Assembly: GCF_964204865.1 (NCBI RefSeq)
Contig: NC_135252.1
Location: forward strand, 24,883,383-24,947,382
From: Styela clava
Lineage: Eukaryota > Chordata > Ascidiacea > Stolidobranchia > Styelidae
Length of the DNA stretch: 64,000 nucleotides
Direction: 5' to 3'
The notes under the pieces are model-generated. The model was not told the origin of the DNA. It searched no databases and worked only from the letters and a program-made list of their open reading frames with translations. Shown here piece by piece: positions 48,160 to 58,940 of the stretch (positions are counted from its first letter, which is position 1; every line of letters starts with the position of its first letter). Position numbers and translations under genes: made by a program.

Positions 48160-48467
48160 CTGCATATATCAGCGTTGATGTATATTCTATTTTCATCAAC
48201 ATATGCAAATAGAATAATATGTATGCATAGTACGTTGTATAGATGAATCTTAAGCTTAGCATTGCGAGTGGTGAGATTTATGTCTGACAATTAGGAGCGG
48301 ATTTCTATCTTTATTTTTTTGTGGTTATTTTGACTTATTGGGTAAAATTATAAAATAATGAAAGACCTTTTTTGAGTGTATATGCCAGAGGTTGGAACGA
48401 ATTGAAAATATATCCATTAAAACACAAAAGCACCCTGAAAATATAGTATTGTTTAACAAAAGAAGTC

Positions 48468-48489
48468 TGGAGATGCCGGGCATCGATCC

Positions 48490-48524
<35 letters not shown>

Positions 48525-48540
48525 TATGAGCTACATCCCC
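48468..48540 (-). tRNA. tRNA-Ala-TGC: tRNA-Ala (TGC)
   Basis: Consensus copy. Confidence 0.95.
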
Positions 48541-48549
48541 CATGCGAGA

Positions 48550-48603
48550 GTCGGTTTCGAACCAACGCTATCGAAATGACTGGTGCCTTAGACCAGCGCC
48601 TAA
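48550..48603 (-). pseudogene. psi-Leu fragment
   Basis: Standard 3' Leu fragment. Confidence 0.85.
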
Positions 48604-48709
48604 AAACGGAATTTGGAATTTTTCATCAAACAATATTAGTTTTCGGGATTTTTCTATTTGAAATATTATATTACAAGTCTACTCGTGGTAACAAATTTTG
48701 AACAAAAAC

Positions 48710-48791
48710 TGGCAGCGGTGGGATTCGAACCCACGCCATTGAAATGACTGGTGCCTAAAACCAGCGCCTTAGACCGCTCGGCCACGCTACC
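48710..48791 (-). tRNA. tRNA-Leu-TAG: tRNA-Leu (TAG)
   Basis: Consensus copy. Confidence 0.95.
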
Positions 48792-49100
48792 CTCCATATG
48801 TCAGCGTTAATGTATATTCTATTTTCATCAACTTATGCAAATAGAATAATATATATGCATACTACGTTGTATAGATGAACCTTAAGCTTAGCAGTGCGAG
48901 TGGAGGGATTATTGTCTTACAATTAAGAGCGGATTCATATCTTTAGTTTTTTTATGGTTATTTTGACTTATTGGTTAAAATTATAGATCAATGAAAGACT
49001 TTTTCTTAGTGTATATGCGAGAGGTTGGAACGAATTGAACATATTTTAATTCAAACACAAAAGCACGCTGGAAATTTATAATTGTTTAACAAGAGTAATC

Positions 49101-49122
49101 TGGAGATGCCGGGCATCGATCC

Positions 49123-49157
<35 letters not shown>

Positions 49158-49173
49158 TATGAGCTACATCCCC
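49101..49173 (-). tRNA. tRNA-Ala-AGC: tRNA-Ala (AGC)
   Basis: Consensus gene; terminator interrupted (CTCTTG). Confidence 0.93.
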
Positions 49174-49274
49174 GATGCGACTATGTTTTTCATCAAACCT
49201 TATTAGTTTTTAGGATTTTTTTATTTGAATTAATATATTACAAGTTATCGTGGTATCAAAGTTCGAGCAAAAAT

Positions 49275-49356
49275 TGGCAGCGGTGGGATTCGAACCCACG
49301 CCATCGAAATGACTGGTGCCTTAAACCAGCGCCTTAGACCGCTCGGCCACGCTACC
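49275..49356 (-). tRNA. tRNA-Leu-AAG: tRNA-Leu (AAG)
   Basis: Consensus copy. Confidence 0.95.
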
Positions 49357-49664
49357 CTGCATATATCAGCGTTGATGTATATTCTATTTTCATCAACATA
49401 TGCAAATAGAATAATATGTATGCATAGTACGTTGTATAGATGAACCTTAAGCTTAGCATTGCGAGTGGTGAGATTTATGTCTGACAATTAGGAGCGGATT
49501 TCTATCTTTATTTTTTTGTGGTTAGTTTGACTTATTGGGTAAAATTATGAAATAATGAAAGACCTTTTTTGAGTGTATATGCCAGAGGTTGGAACGAATT
49601 GAAAATATATTCATTAAAACACAAAAGCACCCTGAAAATTCAGTATTGTTTAACAAAAGAAGTC

Positions 49665-49686
49665 TGGAGATGCCGGGCATCGATCC

Positions 49687-49721
<35 letters not shown>

Positions 49722-49737
49722 TATGAGCTACATCCCC
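49665..49737 (-). tRNA. tRNA-Ala-TGC: tRNA-Ala (TGC)
   Basis: Consensus copy. Confidence 0.95.
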
Positions 49738-49746
49738 CATGCGACT

Positions 49747-49800
49747 GTCGGTTTCGAACCAACGCTATCGAAATGACTGGTGCCTTAGACCAGCGCCTAA
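49747..49800 (-). pseudogene. psi-Leu fragment
   Basis: Standard 3' Leu fragment. Confidence 0.85.
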
Positions 49801-49906
49801 AAACGGAATTTGGAATTTTTCATCAAACATTATTAGTTTTCGGGATTTTTCTATTTGAAATATTATATTACAAGTCTTCTCGTGGTAACACATTTTTAAA
49901 AAAAAC

Positions 49907-49988
49907 TGGCAGCGGTGGGATTCGAACCCACGCCATTGAAATGACTGGTGCCTAAAACCAGCGCCTTAGACCGCTCGGCCACGCTACC
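49907..49988 (-). tRNA. tRNA-Leu-TAG: tRNA-Leu (TAG)
   Basis: Consensus copy. Confidence 0.95.
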
Positions 49989-50297
49989 CTCCATATGTCA
50001 GCGTTAATGTATATTCTATTTTCATCAACTTATGCAAATAGAATAATATATATGCATACTACGTTGTATAGATGAACCTTAAGCTTAGCAGTGCGAGTGG
50101 AGGGATTATTGTCTTACAATTAAGAGCGGATTCATATCTTTAGTTTTTTTATGGTTATTTTGACTTATTGGTTAAAATTATAGATCAATGAAAGACTTTT
50201 TCTTAGTGTATATGCGAGAGGTTGGAACGAATTGAACATATTTCAATTCAAACACAAAAGCACGCTGGAAATTTATAATTGTTTAACAAAAGTAATC

Positions 50298-50319
50298 TGG
50301 AGATGCCGGGCATCGATCC

Positions 50320-50354
<35 letters not shown>

Positions 50355-50370
50355 TATGAGCTACATCCCC
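50298..50370 (-). tRNA. tRNA-Ala-AGC: tRNA-Ala (AGC)
   Basis: Consensus copy. Confidence 0.95.
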
Positions 50371-50471
50371 GATGCGACTATGTTTTTCATCAAACCTTAT
50401 TAGTTTTTAGGATTTTTTTATTTGAATTAATATATTACAAGTTATCGTGGTATCAAAGTTCGAGAAAAAAT

Positions 50472-50477
50472 TGGCAG
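50472..50477 (-). pseudogene. Remnant of deleted tRNA-Leu(AAG)
   Basis: Only the last 6 nt (CTGCCA) and the terminator remain. The rest of the gene and its upstream inverted repeat are deleted, and sequence resumes in spacer A at TATAGATG. Confidence 0.85.
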
Positions 50478-50707
50478 TATAGATGAACCTTAAGCTTAGC
50501 ATTGCGAGTGGTGAGATTTATGTCTGACAATTAGGAGCGGATTTCTATCTTTATTTTTTTGTGGTTAGTTTGACTTATTGGGTAAAATTATGGAATAATG
50601 AAAGACCTTTTTTGAGTGTATATGCCAGAGGTTGGAACGAATTGAAAATATATCCATTAAAACACAAAAGCACCCTGAAAATTTAGTATTGTTTAACAAA
50701 ATAAGTC

Positions 50708-50729
50708 TGGAGATGCCGGGCATCGATCC

Positions 50730-50764
<35 letters not shown>

Positions 50765-50780
50765 TATGAGCTACATCCCC
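50708..50780 (-). tRNA. tRNA-Ala-TGC: tRNA-Ala (TGC)
   Basis: Consensus; the TTTT terminator is reduced (ATTTTG with an altered flank). Confidence 0.94.
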
Positions 50781-50789
50781 CATGCGACT

Positions 50790-50843
50790 GTCGGTTTCGA
50801 ACCAACGCTATCGAAATGACTGGTGCCTTAGACCAGCGCCTAA
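50790..50843 (-). pseudogene. psi-Leu fragment
   Basis: Standard 3' Leu fragment. Confidence 0.85.
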
Positions 50844-50953
50844 AAACGGAATTTGGAATTTTTCATCAAACATTATTTATTAGTTTTCGGGATTTTTCTA
50901 TTTGAAATATTATATTACAAGTCTTCTCGTGGTAACAAATTTCGAACAAAAAC

Positions 50954-51035
50954 TGGCAGCGGTGGGATTCGAACCAACGCCATTGAAATGACTGGTGCCT
51001 AAAACCAGCGCCTTAGACCGCTCGGCCACGCTACC
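50954..51035 (-). tRNA. tRNA-Leu-TAG: tRNA-Leu (TAG), T-stem-defective
   Basis: GTTGG T-stem variant. Confidence 0.85.
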
Positions 51036-51343
51036 CTCCACATGTCAGCGTTAATGTATATTCTATTTTCATCAACTTATGCAAATAGAATAATATATAT
51101 GCATACTACGTTGTATTGATGAACCTTAAGCTTAGCAGTGCGAGTGGAGGAATTAATGTCTTACAATTAAGAGCGGATTCATATCTTTAGTTTTTTATGG
51201 TTATTTTGACTTATTGGTTAAAATTATAGATCAATGAAAGACTTTTTCTTGGTGTATATGCGAGAGGTTGGAACGAATTGAACATATTTTAATTCAAACA
51301 CAAAAGCACCCTGGAAATTTATTATTGTTTAACAAAAGTAATC

Positions 51344-51365
51344 TGGAGATGCCGGGCATCGATCC

Positions 51366-51400
<35 letters not shown>

Positions 51401-51416
51401 TATGAGCTACATCCCA
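51344..51416 (-). tRNA. tRNA-Ala-AGC: tRNA-Ala (AGC), insert-adjacent
   Basis: T at position 1. Confidence 0.9.
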
Positions 51417-51841
51417 TCGTGTAGGTAGCGTAGCCGGGCGTTCTGAAACATCTGAAATTTCGTTGACATGTGCAGAGTTTGTTGATATTGTTCCCTAGAC
51501 TCCACGCGTGCCGAGACTGCGCTTCCTTTTAACTGTCCGCTTCCAAATGTCTAGTAGTTTAAAACGTGTGAAATCTTGGTTGTGTATTCTAATCTTCAGT
51601 AAACGATAACGGTAAAATCGATTCAAAGTTTCAGTGAAAGTAAGTATGACATCAAAAGACTTAACTTATTTTGTGGAGCAGGCTTATCGTTGCAGTTGAG
51701 ATACGTGTTGCGATAGATTCTCCAGTCGAGGGGCAATCAAGTAAACGCCCCAAAAATCGAAACGCGTTATCACCTCACTCGAACAATCAACGGTCGACGC
51801 GACCCGGACCATGATGTCGCTATAAATTAGAAGACTTATGC
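51417..51841. repeat. Extra segment body (full copy 11)
   Basis: Last copy in the window; edges unchanged. Confidence 0.75.
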
Positions 51842-51897
51842 AATCCAGGGACCTCGCGCACGCTAATCGCGCGCTCTACCATATGAGCTACATCCCC
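51842..51897 (-). pseudogene. tRNA-Ala 5' fragment
   Basis: Right edge of the extra segment. Confidence 0.85.
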
Positions 51898-51998
51898 GAT
51901 GTGACTATGTTTTTCATCAAACCTTATTAGTTTTTAGGATTTCTTTATTTGAATTAATATATTACAAGTTATAGTGGTATCAAAGTTCGAGCCAAAAT

Positions 51999-52080
51999 TG
52001 GCAGCGGTGGGATTCGAACCCACGCCATCGAAATGACTGGTGCCTTAAACCAGCGCCTTAGACCGCTCGGCCACGCTACC
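51999..52080 (-). tRNA. tRNA-Leu-AAG: tRNA-Leu (AAG)
   Basis: Consensus copy. Confidence 0.95.
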
Positions 52081-52388
52081 CTGCATATATCAGCGTTGAT
52101 GTATATTCTATTTTCATCAACATATGCAAATAGAATAATATGTATGCATAGTACGTTGTATAGATGAACCTTAAGCTAAGCATTGCGAGTGGTGAGATTT
52201 ATGTCTGACAATTAGGAGCGGATTTCTATCTTTATTTTTTTGTGGTTATTTTGACTTATTGGGTAAAATTATAAAATAATGAAAGACCTTTTTTGAGTGT
52301 ATATGCCAGAGGTTGGAACGAATTGAAAATATATCCATTAAAACACAAAAGCACCCTGAAAATTTAGTATTGTTTAACAAAAGAAGTC

Positions 52389-52410
52389 TGGAGATGCCGG
52401 GCATCGATCC

Positions 52411-52445
<35 letters not shown>

Positions 52446-52461
52446 TATGAGCTACATCCCC
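52389..52461 (-). tRNA. tRNA-Ala-TGC: tRNA-Ala (TGC)
   Basis: Consensus copy. Confidence 0.95.
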
Positions 52462-52470
52462 CATGCGACT

Positions 52471-52524
52471 GTCGGTTTCGAACCATCGCTGTCGAAATGA
52501 CTGGTGCCTTAGACCAGCGCCTAA
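52471..52524 (-). pseudogene. psi-Leu fragment
   Basis: Fragment with two changes in the variable-arm region. Confidence 0.85.
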
Positions 52525-52630
52525 AAACGGAATTTGGAATATTTCATCAAAAATTATTAGTTTTCGGTATTTTTCTATTTGAAATATTATATTACAAGTC
52601 TTCTCGTGGTAACAAATTTTGAACAAAAAC

Positions 52631-52712
52631 TGGCAGCGGTGGGATTCGAACCCACGCCATTGAAATGACTGGTGCCTAAAACCAGCGCCTTAGACCGCTC
52701 GGCCACGCTACC
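52631..52712 (-). tRNA. tRNA-Leu-TAG: tRNA-Leu (TAG)
   Basis: Consensus copy. Confidence 0.95.
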
Positions 52713-53021
52713 CTCCATATGTCAGCGTTAATGTATATTCTATTTTCATCAACTTATGCAAATAGAATAATATATATGCATACTACGTTGTATAGATGAA
52801 CCTTAAGCTTAGCAGTGCGAGTGGAGGGATTATTGTCTTACAATTAAGAGCGGATTCATATCTTTAGTTTTTTTATGGTTATTTTGACTTATTGGTTAAA
52901 ATTATAGATCAATGAAAGACTTTTTCTTAGTGTATATGCGAGAGGTTGGAACGAATTGAACATATTTTAATTCAAACACAAAAGCACGCTGGAAATTTAT
53001 AATTGTTTAACAAGAGTAATC

Positions 53022-53094
53022 TGGAGATGCCGGGCATCGATCCCGGTACCTCGCGCATGCTAAGCGCGCGCTCCACCATATGAGCTACATCCCC
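53022..53094 (-). tRNA. tRNA-Ala-AGC: tRNA-Ala (AGC)
   Basis: A21 to G; terminator interrupted as at 49101. Confidence 0.88.
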
Positions 53095-53195
53095 GATGCG
53101 ACTATGTTTTTCATCAAACCTTATTAGTTTTTAGGATTTTTTTATTTGAATTAATATATTACAAGTTATCGTGGTATCAAAGTTCGAGCAAAAAT

Positions 53196-53277
53196 TGGCA
53201 GCGGTGGGATTCGAACCCACGCCATCGAAATGACTGGTGCCTTAAACCAGCGCCTTAGACCGCTCGGCCACGCTACC
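53196..53277 (-). tRNA. tRNA-Leu-AAG: tRNA-Leu (AAG)
   Basis: Consensus copy. Confidence 0.95.
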
Positions 53278-53585
53278 CTGCATATATCAGCGTTGATGTA
53301 TATTCTATTTTCATCAACATATGCAAATAGAATAATATGTATGCATAGTACGTTGTATAGATGAACCTTAAGCTTAGCATTGCGAGTGGTGAGATTTATG
53401 TCTGACAATTAGGAGCGGATTTCTATCTTTATTTTTTTGTGGTTAGTTTGACTTATTGGGTAAAATTATGAAATAATGAGAGACCTTTTTTGAGTGTATA
53501 TGCCAGAGGTTGGAACGAATTGAAAATATATCCATTAAAACACAAGAGCACCCTGAAAATTTAGTATTGTTTAACAAAAGAAGTC

Positions 53586-53607
53586 TGGAGATGCCGGGCA
53601 TCGATCC

Positions 53608-53642
<35 letters not shown>

Positions 53643-53658
53643 TATGAGCTACATCCCC
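53586..53658 (-). tRNA. tRNA-Ala-TGC: tRNA-Ala (TGC)
   Basis: Consensus copy. Confidence 0.95.
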
Positions 53659-53667
53659 CATGCGACT

Positions 53668-53721
53668 GTCGGTTTCGAACCAACGCTATCGAAATGACTG
53701 GTGCCTTAGACCAGCGCCTAA
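53668..53721 (-). pseudogene. psi-Leu fragment
   Basis: Standard 3' Leu fragment. Confidence 0.85.
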
Positions 53722-53827
53722 AAACGGAATTTGGAATTTTTCATCAAACATTATTAGTTTTCGGGATTTTTCTATTTGAAATATTATATTACAAGTCTTC
53801 TCGTGGTAACAAATTTCGAACAAAAAC

Positions 53828-53909
53828 TGGCAGCGGTGGGATTCGAACCAACGCCATTGAAATGACTGGTGCCTAAAACCAGCGCCTTAGACCGCTCGGA
53901 CACGCTACC
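53828..53909 (-). tRNA. tRNA-Leu-TAG: tRNA-Leu (TAG), T-stem-defective
   Basis: GTTGG T stem plus an A-box change (GTCCGAGC). Here no extra segment follows, so the linkage was broken by recombination. Confidence 0.8.
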
Positions 53910-54218
53910 CTCCATATGTCAGCGTTAATGTATATTCTATTTTCATCAACTTATGCAAATAGAATAATATATATGCATACTACGTTGTATAGATGAACCT
54001 TAAGCTTAGCAGTGCGAGTGGAGGGATTATTGTCTTACAATTAAGAGCGGATTCATATCTTTAGTTATTTTATGGTTATTTTGACTTATTGGTTAAAATT
54101 ATAAAATAATGAAAGACCTTTTTTGAGTGTATATGCCAGAGGTTGGAACGAATTGAAAATATATCCATTAAAACACAAAAGCACCCTGAAAATTTAGTAT
54201 TGTTTAACAAAAGAAGTC

Positions 54219-54240
54219 TGGAGATACCGGGCATCGATCC

Positions 54241-54275
<35 letters not shown>

Positions 54276-54291
54276 TATGAGCTACATCCCC
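54219..54291 (-). tRNA. tRNA-Ala-TGC: tRNA-Ala (TGC)
   Basis: Acceptor/T junction change (GGTATCTCC), losing one acceptor pair; B half repeated here. Confidence 0.86.
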
Positions 54292-54300
54292 CATGCGACT

Positions 54301-54354
54301 GTCGGTTTCGAACCAACGCTATCAAAATGACTGGTGCCTTAGACCAGCGCCTAA
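54301..54354 (-). pseudogene. psi-Leu fragment
   Basis: Standard 3' Leu fragment. Confidence 0.85.
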
Positions 54355-54460
54355 AAACGGAATTTGGAATTTTTCATCAAACATTATTAGTTTTCGGGAT
54401 TTTTCTATTTGAAATATTATATTACAAGTCTTCTCGTGGTAACACATTTTTAAAAAAAAC

Positions 54461-54542
54461 TGGCAGCGGTGGGATTCGAACCCACGCCATTGAAATGACT
54501 GGTGCCTAAAACCAGCGCCTTAGACCGCTCGGCCACGCTACC
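54461..54542 (-). tRNA. tRNA-Leu-TAG: tRNA-Leu (TAG)
   Basis: Consensus copy. Confidence 0.95.
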
Positions 54543-54851
54543 CTCCATATGTCAGCGTTAATGTATATTCTATTTTCATCAACTTATGCAAATAGAATAA
54601 TATATATGCATACTACGTTGTATAGATGAACCTTAAGCTTAGCAGTGCGAGTGGAGGGATTATTGTCTTACAATTAAGAGCGGATTCATATCTTTAGTTT
54701 TTTTATGGTTATTTTGACTTATTGGTTAAAATTATAGATCAATGAAAGACTTTTTCTTAGTGTATATGCGAGAGGTTGGAACGAATTGAACATATTTTAA
54801 TTCAAACACAAAAGCACGCTGGAAATTTATAATTGTTTAACAAAAGTAATC

Positions 54852-54873
54852 TGGAGATGCCGGGCATCGATCC

Positions 54874-54908
<35 letters not shown>

Positions 54909-54924
54909 TATGAGCTACATCCCC
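54852..54924 (-). tRNA. tRNA-Ala-AGC: tRNA-Ala (AGC)
   Basis: Consensus copy. Confidence 0.95.
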
Positions 54925-55025
54925 GATGCGACTATGTTTTTCATCAAACCTTATTAGTTTTTAGGATTTTTTTATTTGAATTAATATATTACAAGTTATA
55001 GTGGTATCAAAGTTCGAGCCAAAAT

Positions 55026-55107
55026 TGGCGGCGGTGGGATTCGAACCCACGCCATCGAAATGACTGGTGCCTTAAACCAGCGCCTTAGACCGCTCGGCCA
55101 CGCTACC
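55026..55107 (-). tRNA. tRNA-Leu-AAG: tRNA-Leu (AAG)
   Basis: Acceptor 3' strand CGCCGCC (one changed base, still compatible with an imperfect stem). Confidence 0.87.
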
Positions 55108-55415
55108 CTGCATATATCAGCGTTGATGTATATTCTATTTTCATCAACATATGCAAATAGAATAATATATATGCATAGTACGTTGTATAGATGAACCTTA
55201 AGCTTAGCATTGCGAGTGGTGAGATTTATGTCTGACAATTAGGAGCGGATTTCTATTTTTATTTTTTTGTGGTTATTTTGACTTATTGGGTAAAATTATA
55301 AAATAATGAAAGACCTTTTTTGAGTGTATATGCGAGAGGTTGGAACGAATTGAACATATTTTAATTCAAACACAAAAGCACCCTGGAAATTTATTATTGT
55401 TTAACAAAAGTAATC

Positions 55416-55437
55416 TGGAGATGCCGGGCATCGATCC

Positions 55438-55469
<32 letters not shown>

Positions 55470-55488
55470 ACATATATGCTACATCCCC
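55416..55488 (-). tRNA. tRNA-Ala-AGC: tRNA-Ala (AGC), D-arm variant
   Basis: D-stem GCAT and D-loop changes (ATATATGTT) damage the A box; likely non-functional. It follows spacer A directly, so the B half is absent. Confidence 0.78.
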
Positions 55489-55589
55489 GATGCGACTATG
55501 TTTTTCATCAAACCTTATTAGTTTTTAGGATTTTTTTATTTGAATTAATATATTACAAGTTATCGTGGTATCAAAGTTCGAGCAAAAAT

Positions 55590-55671
55590 TGGCAGCGGTG
55601 GGATTCAAACCCACGCCATCGAAATGACTGGTGCCTTAAACCAGCGCCTTAGACCGCTCGGCCACGCTACC
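55590..55671 (-). tRNA. tRNA-Leu-AAG: tRNA-Leu (AAG), B-box mutant
   Basis: C56 to T in the B box (GGTTTGAATCC), a base essential for TFIIIC binding and the G19-C56 tertiary pair; probably a pseudogene. Confidence 0.8.
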
Positions 55672-55979
55672 CTGCATATATCAGCGTTGATGTATATTCT
55701 ATTTTCATCAACATATGCAAATAGAATAATATGTATGCATAGTACGTTGTATAGATGAACCTTAAGCTTAGCATTGCGAGTGGTGAGATTTATGTCTGAC
55801 AATTAGGAGCGGATTTCTATCTTTATTTTTTTGTGGTTAGTTTGACTTGTTGGGTAAAATTATGAAATAATAAAAGACCTTTTTTGAGTGTATATGCCAG
55901 AGGTTGGAACGAATTGAAAATATATCCATTAAAACACAAAAGCACCCTGAAAATTTAGTATTGTTTAACAAAAGAAGTC

Positions 55980-56001
55980 TGGAGATGCCGGGCATCGATC
56001 C

Positions 56002-56036
<35 letters not shown>

Positions 56037-56052
56037 TATGAGCTACATCCCC
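55980..56052 (-). tRNA. tRNA-Ala-TGC: tRNA-Ala (TGC)
   Basis: Consensus copy. Confidence 0.95.
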
Positions 56053-56061
56053 CGTGCGACT

Positions 56062-56115
56062 GTAGGTTTCGAACCAACGCTATCGAAATGACTGGTGCCT
56101 TAGACCAGCGCCCAA
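56062..56115 (-). pseudogene. psi-Leu fragment
   Basis: Fragment with one 3' change. Confidence 0.85.
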
Positions 56116-56221
56116 AAACGGAATTTGGAATATTTCATCAAACATTATTAGTTTTCGGGATTTTTCTATTTGAAATATTATACTACAAGTCTTCTCGTGG
56201 TAACAAATTTCGAACAAAAAC

Positions 56222-56303
56222 TGGCAGCGGTGGGATTCGAACCAACGCCATTTAAATGACTGGTGCCTAAAACCAGCGCCTTAGACCGCTCGGCCACGCT
56301 ACC
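56222..56303 (-). tRNA. tRNA-Leu-TAG: tRNA-Leu (TAG), T-stem-defective
   Basis: GTTGG T stem plus a variable-arm change. Confidence 0.8.
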
Positions 56304-56856
56304 CTCCATATGTCAGCGTTAATGTATATTCTATTTTCATCAATTTATGCAAATAGAATAATATATATGCATACTACGTTGTATTGATGAACCTCAAGCT
56401 TAGCAGTGCGAGTGGAGGAATTAATGTCTTACAATTAAGAGCGGATTCATATCTTTAGTTTTTTATGGTTATTTTGACTTATTGGTTAAAATTATAGATC
56501 AATGAAAGACTTTTTCTTGGTGTATATGCGAGAGGTTGGAACGAATTGAACATATGTCAGCGTTAATGTATATTCTATTTTCATCAACTTATGCAAATAG
56601 TATAATATATATGCATACTACGTTGTATAGATGAACCTTAAGCTTAGCAGTGCGAGTGGAGGGATTATTGTCTTACAATTAAGAGCGGATTCATATCTTT
56701 AGTTTTTTTATGGTTATTTTGACTTATTGGTTAAAATTATAGATCAATGAAAGACTTTTTCTTAGTGTATATGCGAGAGGTTGGAACGAATTGAACATAT
56801 TTTAATTCAAACACAAAAGCACGCTGGAAATTTATAATTGTTTAACAAAAGTAATC
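56304..56856. repeat. Two fused B spacers, no gene
   Basis: 553 bp. A spacer B of the insert-type lineage stops at GAACATATG (56556) and a second, standard spacer B starts at CATATGTCAGCG. The Ala(AGC), extra segment, Leu(AAG) and B half that should lie between are gone. CATATG is the shared junction. Confidence 0.85.
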
Positions 56857-56878
56857 TGGAGATGCCGGGCATCGATCC

Positions 56879-56913
<35 letters not shown>

Positions 56914-56929
56914 TATTAGCTACATCCCC
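56857..56929 (-). tRNA. tRNA-Ala-AGC: tRNA-Ala (AGC)
   Basis: D-stem GCTA, one pair lost. Confidence 0.86.
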
Positions 56930-57030
56930 GATGCGACTATGTTTTTCATCAAACCTTATTAGTTTTTAGGATTTTTTTATTTGAATTAATATATTACAAG
57001 TTATCGTGGTATCAAAGTTCGAGCAAAAAT

Positions 57031-57112
57031 TGGCAGCGGTGGGATTCGAACCCACGCCATCGAAATGACTGGTGCCTTAAACCAGCGCCTTAGACCGCTC
57101 GGCCACGCTACC
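57031..57112 (-). tRNA. tRNA-Leu-AAG: tRNA-Leu (AAG)
   Basis: Consensus copy. Confidence 0.95.
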
Positions 57113-57420
57113 CTGCATATATCAGCGTTGATGTATATTCTATTTTCATCAACATATGCAAATAGAATAATATGTATACATAGTACGTTGTATAGATGAA
57201 CCTTAAGCTTAGCATTGCGAGTGGTGAGATTTATGTCTGACAATTAGGAGCGGATTTCTATCTTTATTTTTTTGTGGTTATTTTGACTTATTGGGTAAAA
57301 TTATAAAATAATGAAAGACCTTTTTTGAGTGTATATGCCAGAGGTTGGAACGAATTGAAAATATATCCATTAAAACACAAAAGCACCCTGAAAATTTAGT
57401 ATTGTTTGACAAAAGAAGTC

Positions 57421-57493
57421 TGGAGATGCCGGGCATCGATCCCGGTACCTCGCGCATACAAAGCGCGCGCTCTACCATATGAGCTACATCCCC
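57421..57493 (-). tRNA. tRNA-Ala body with TGT (Thr) anticodon
   Basis: The gene is the Ala(TGC) sequence with C36 changed to T, so the loop is TTTGTAT and the anticodon TGT, which reads the Thr codon ACA. The acceptor with G3:U70, A73, D arm and T arm is otherwise consensus, so alanyl-tRNA synthetase, which does not rely on the anticodon, would be expected to charge it with Ala. Both boxes and the terminator are intact. It may be an expressed mistranslating tRNA or a silent variant. Confidence 0.85.
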
Positions 57494-57502
57494 CATGCGA
57501 CT

Positions 57503-57556
57503 GTCGGTTTCAAACCAACGCTATCGAAATGACTGGTGCCTTAGACCAGCGCCTAA
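57503..57556 (-). pseudogene. psi-Leu fragment
   Basis: B box mutated (GGTTTGAAACC). Confidence 0.82.
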
Positions 57557-57662
57557 AAACGGAATTTGGAATTTTTCATCAAACATTATTAGTTTTCGGG
57601 ATTTTTCTATTTGAAATATTATATTACAAGTCTTCTCGTGGTAACAAATTTTGAACAAAAAC

Positions 57663-57744
57663 TGGCAGCGGTGGGATTCGAACCCACGCCATTGAAATGA
57701 CTGGTGCCTAAAACCAGCGCCTTAGACCGCTCGGCCACGCTACC
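57663..57744 (-). tRNA. tRNA-Leu-TAG: tRNA-Leu (TAG)
   Basis: Consensus copy. Confidence 0.95.
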
Positions 57745-58053
57745 CTCCATATGTCAGCGTTAATGTATATTCTATTTTCATCAACTTATGCAAATAGAAT
57801 AATATATATGCATACTACGTTGTATAGATGAACCTTAAGCTTAGCAGTGCGAGGGGAGGGATTATTGTCTTACAATTAAGAGCGTATTCATATCTTTAGT
57901 TTTTTTATGGTTATTTTGACTTATTGGTTAAAATTATAGATCAATGAAAGACTTTTTCTTAGTGTATATGCGAGAGGTTGGAACGAATTGAACATATTCT
58001 AATTCAAACACAAAAGCACGCTGGAAATTTATAATTGTTTAACAAAAGTAATC

Positions 58054-58126
58054 TGGAGATGCCGGGCATCGATCCCGGTACCTCGTGCATGCTAAGCGCG
58101 CGCTCTACCATATGAGCTACATCCCC
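58054..58126 (-). tRNA. tRNA-Ala-AGC: tRNA-Ala (AGC)
   Basis: Anticodon stem 3' strand GCACG, as 42312. Confidence 0.87.
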
Positions 58127-58226
58127 GATGCGACTATGTTTTTCATCAAACCTTATTAGTTTTTAGGATTTTTTATTTGAATTAATATATCACAAGTTAT
58201 CGTGGTATCAAAGTTCGAGCAAAAAT

Positions 58227-58308
58227 TGGCAGCGGTGGGATTCGAACCCACGCCATCGAAATGACTGGTGCCTTAAACCAGCGCCTTAGACCGCTCGGCC
58301 ACGCTACC
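58227..58308 (-). tRNA. tRNA-Leu-AAG: tRNA-Leu (AAG)
   Basis: Consensus copy. Confidence 0.95.
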
Positions 58309-58616
58309 CTGCATATATCAGCGTTGATGTATATTCTATTTTCATCAACATATGCAAATAGAATAATATGTATGCATAGTACGTTGTATAGATGAACCTT
58401 AAGCTTAGCATTGCGAGTGGTGAGATTTATGTCTGACAATTAGGAGCGGATTTCTATCTTTATTTTTTTGTGGTTAGTTTGACTTATTGGGTAAAATTAT
58501 GAAATAATGAAAGACCTTTTTTGAGTGTATATGCCAGAGGTTGGAACGAATTGAAAATATATTCATTAAAACACAAAAGCACCCTGAAAATTTAGTATTG
58601 TTTAACAAAAGAAGTC

Positions 58617-58638
58617 TGGAGATGCCGGGCATCGATCC

Positions 58639-58673
<35 letters not shown>

Positions 58674-58689
58674 TATGAGCTACATCCCC
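58617..58689 (-). tRNA. tRNA-Ala-TGC: tRNA-Ala (TGC)
   Basis: Consensus copy. Confidence 0.95.
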
Positions 58690-58698
58690 CATGCGACT

Positions 58699-58752
58699 GT
58701 CGGTTTCGAACCAACGCTATCGAAATGACTGGTGCCTTAGACCAGCGCCTAA
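58699..58752 (-). pseudogene. psi-Leu fragment
   Basis: Standard 3' Leu fragment. Confidence 0.85.
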
Positions 58753-58858
58753 AAACGGAATTTGGAATTTTTCATCAAACATTATTAGTTTTCGGGATTT
58801 TTCTATTTGAAATATTATATTACAAGTCTTCTCGTGGTAACACGTTTTTAAAAAAAAC

Positions 58859-58940
58859 TGGCAGCGGTGGGATTCGAACCCACGCCATTGAAATGACTGG
58901 TGCCTAAAACCAGCGCCTTAGACCGCTCGGCCACGCTACC
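58859..58940 (-). tRNA. tRNA-Leu-TAG: tRNA-Leu (TAG)
   Basis: Consensus copy. Confidence 0.95.

Noticed and set aside
49569-49955. Longest open frame (128 codons) as a possible gene
   Set aside because: Created by point changes that remove stops in spacer A; crosses three tRNA loci antisense.
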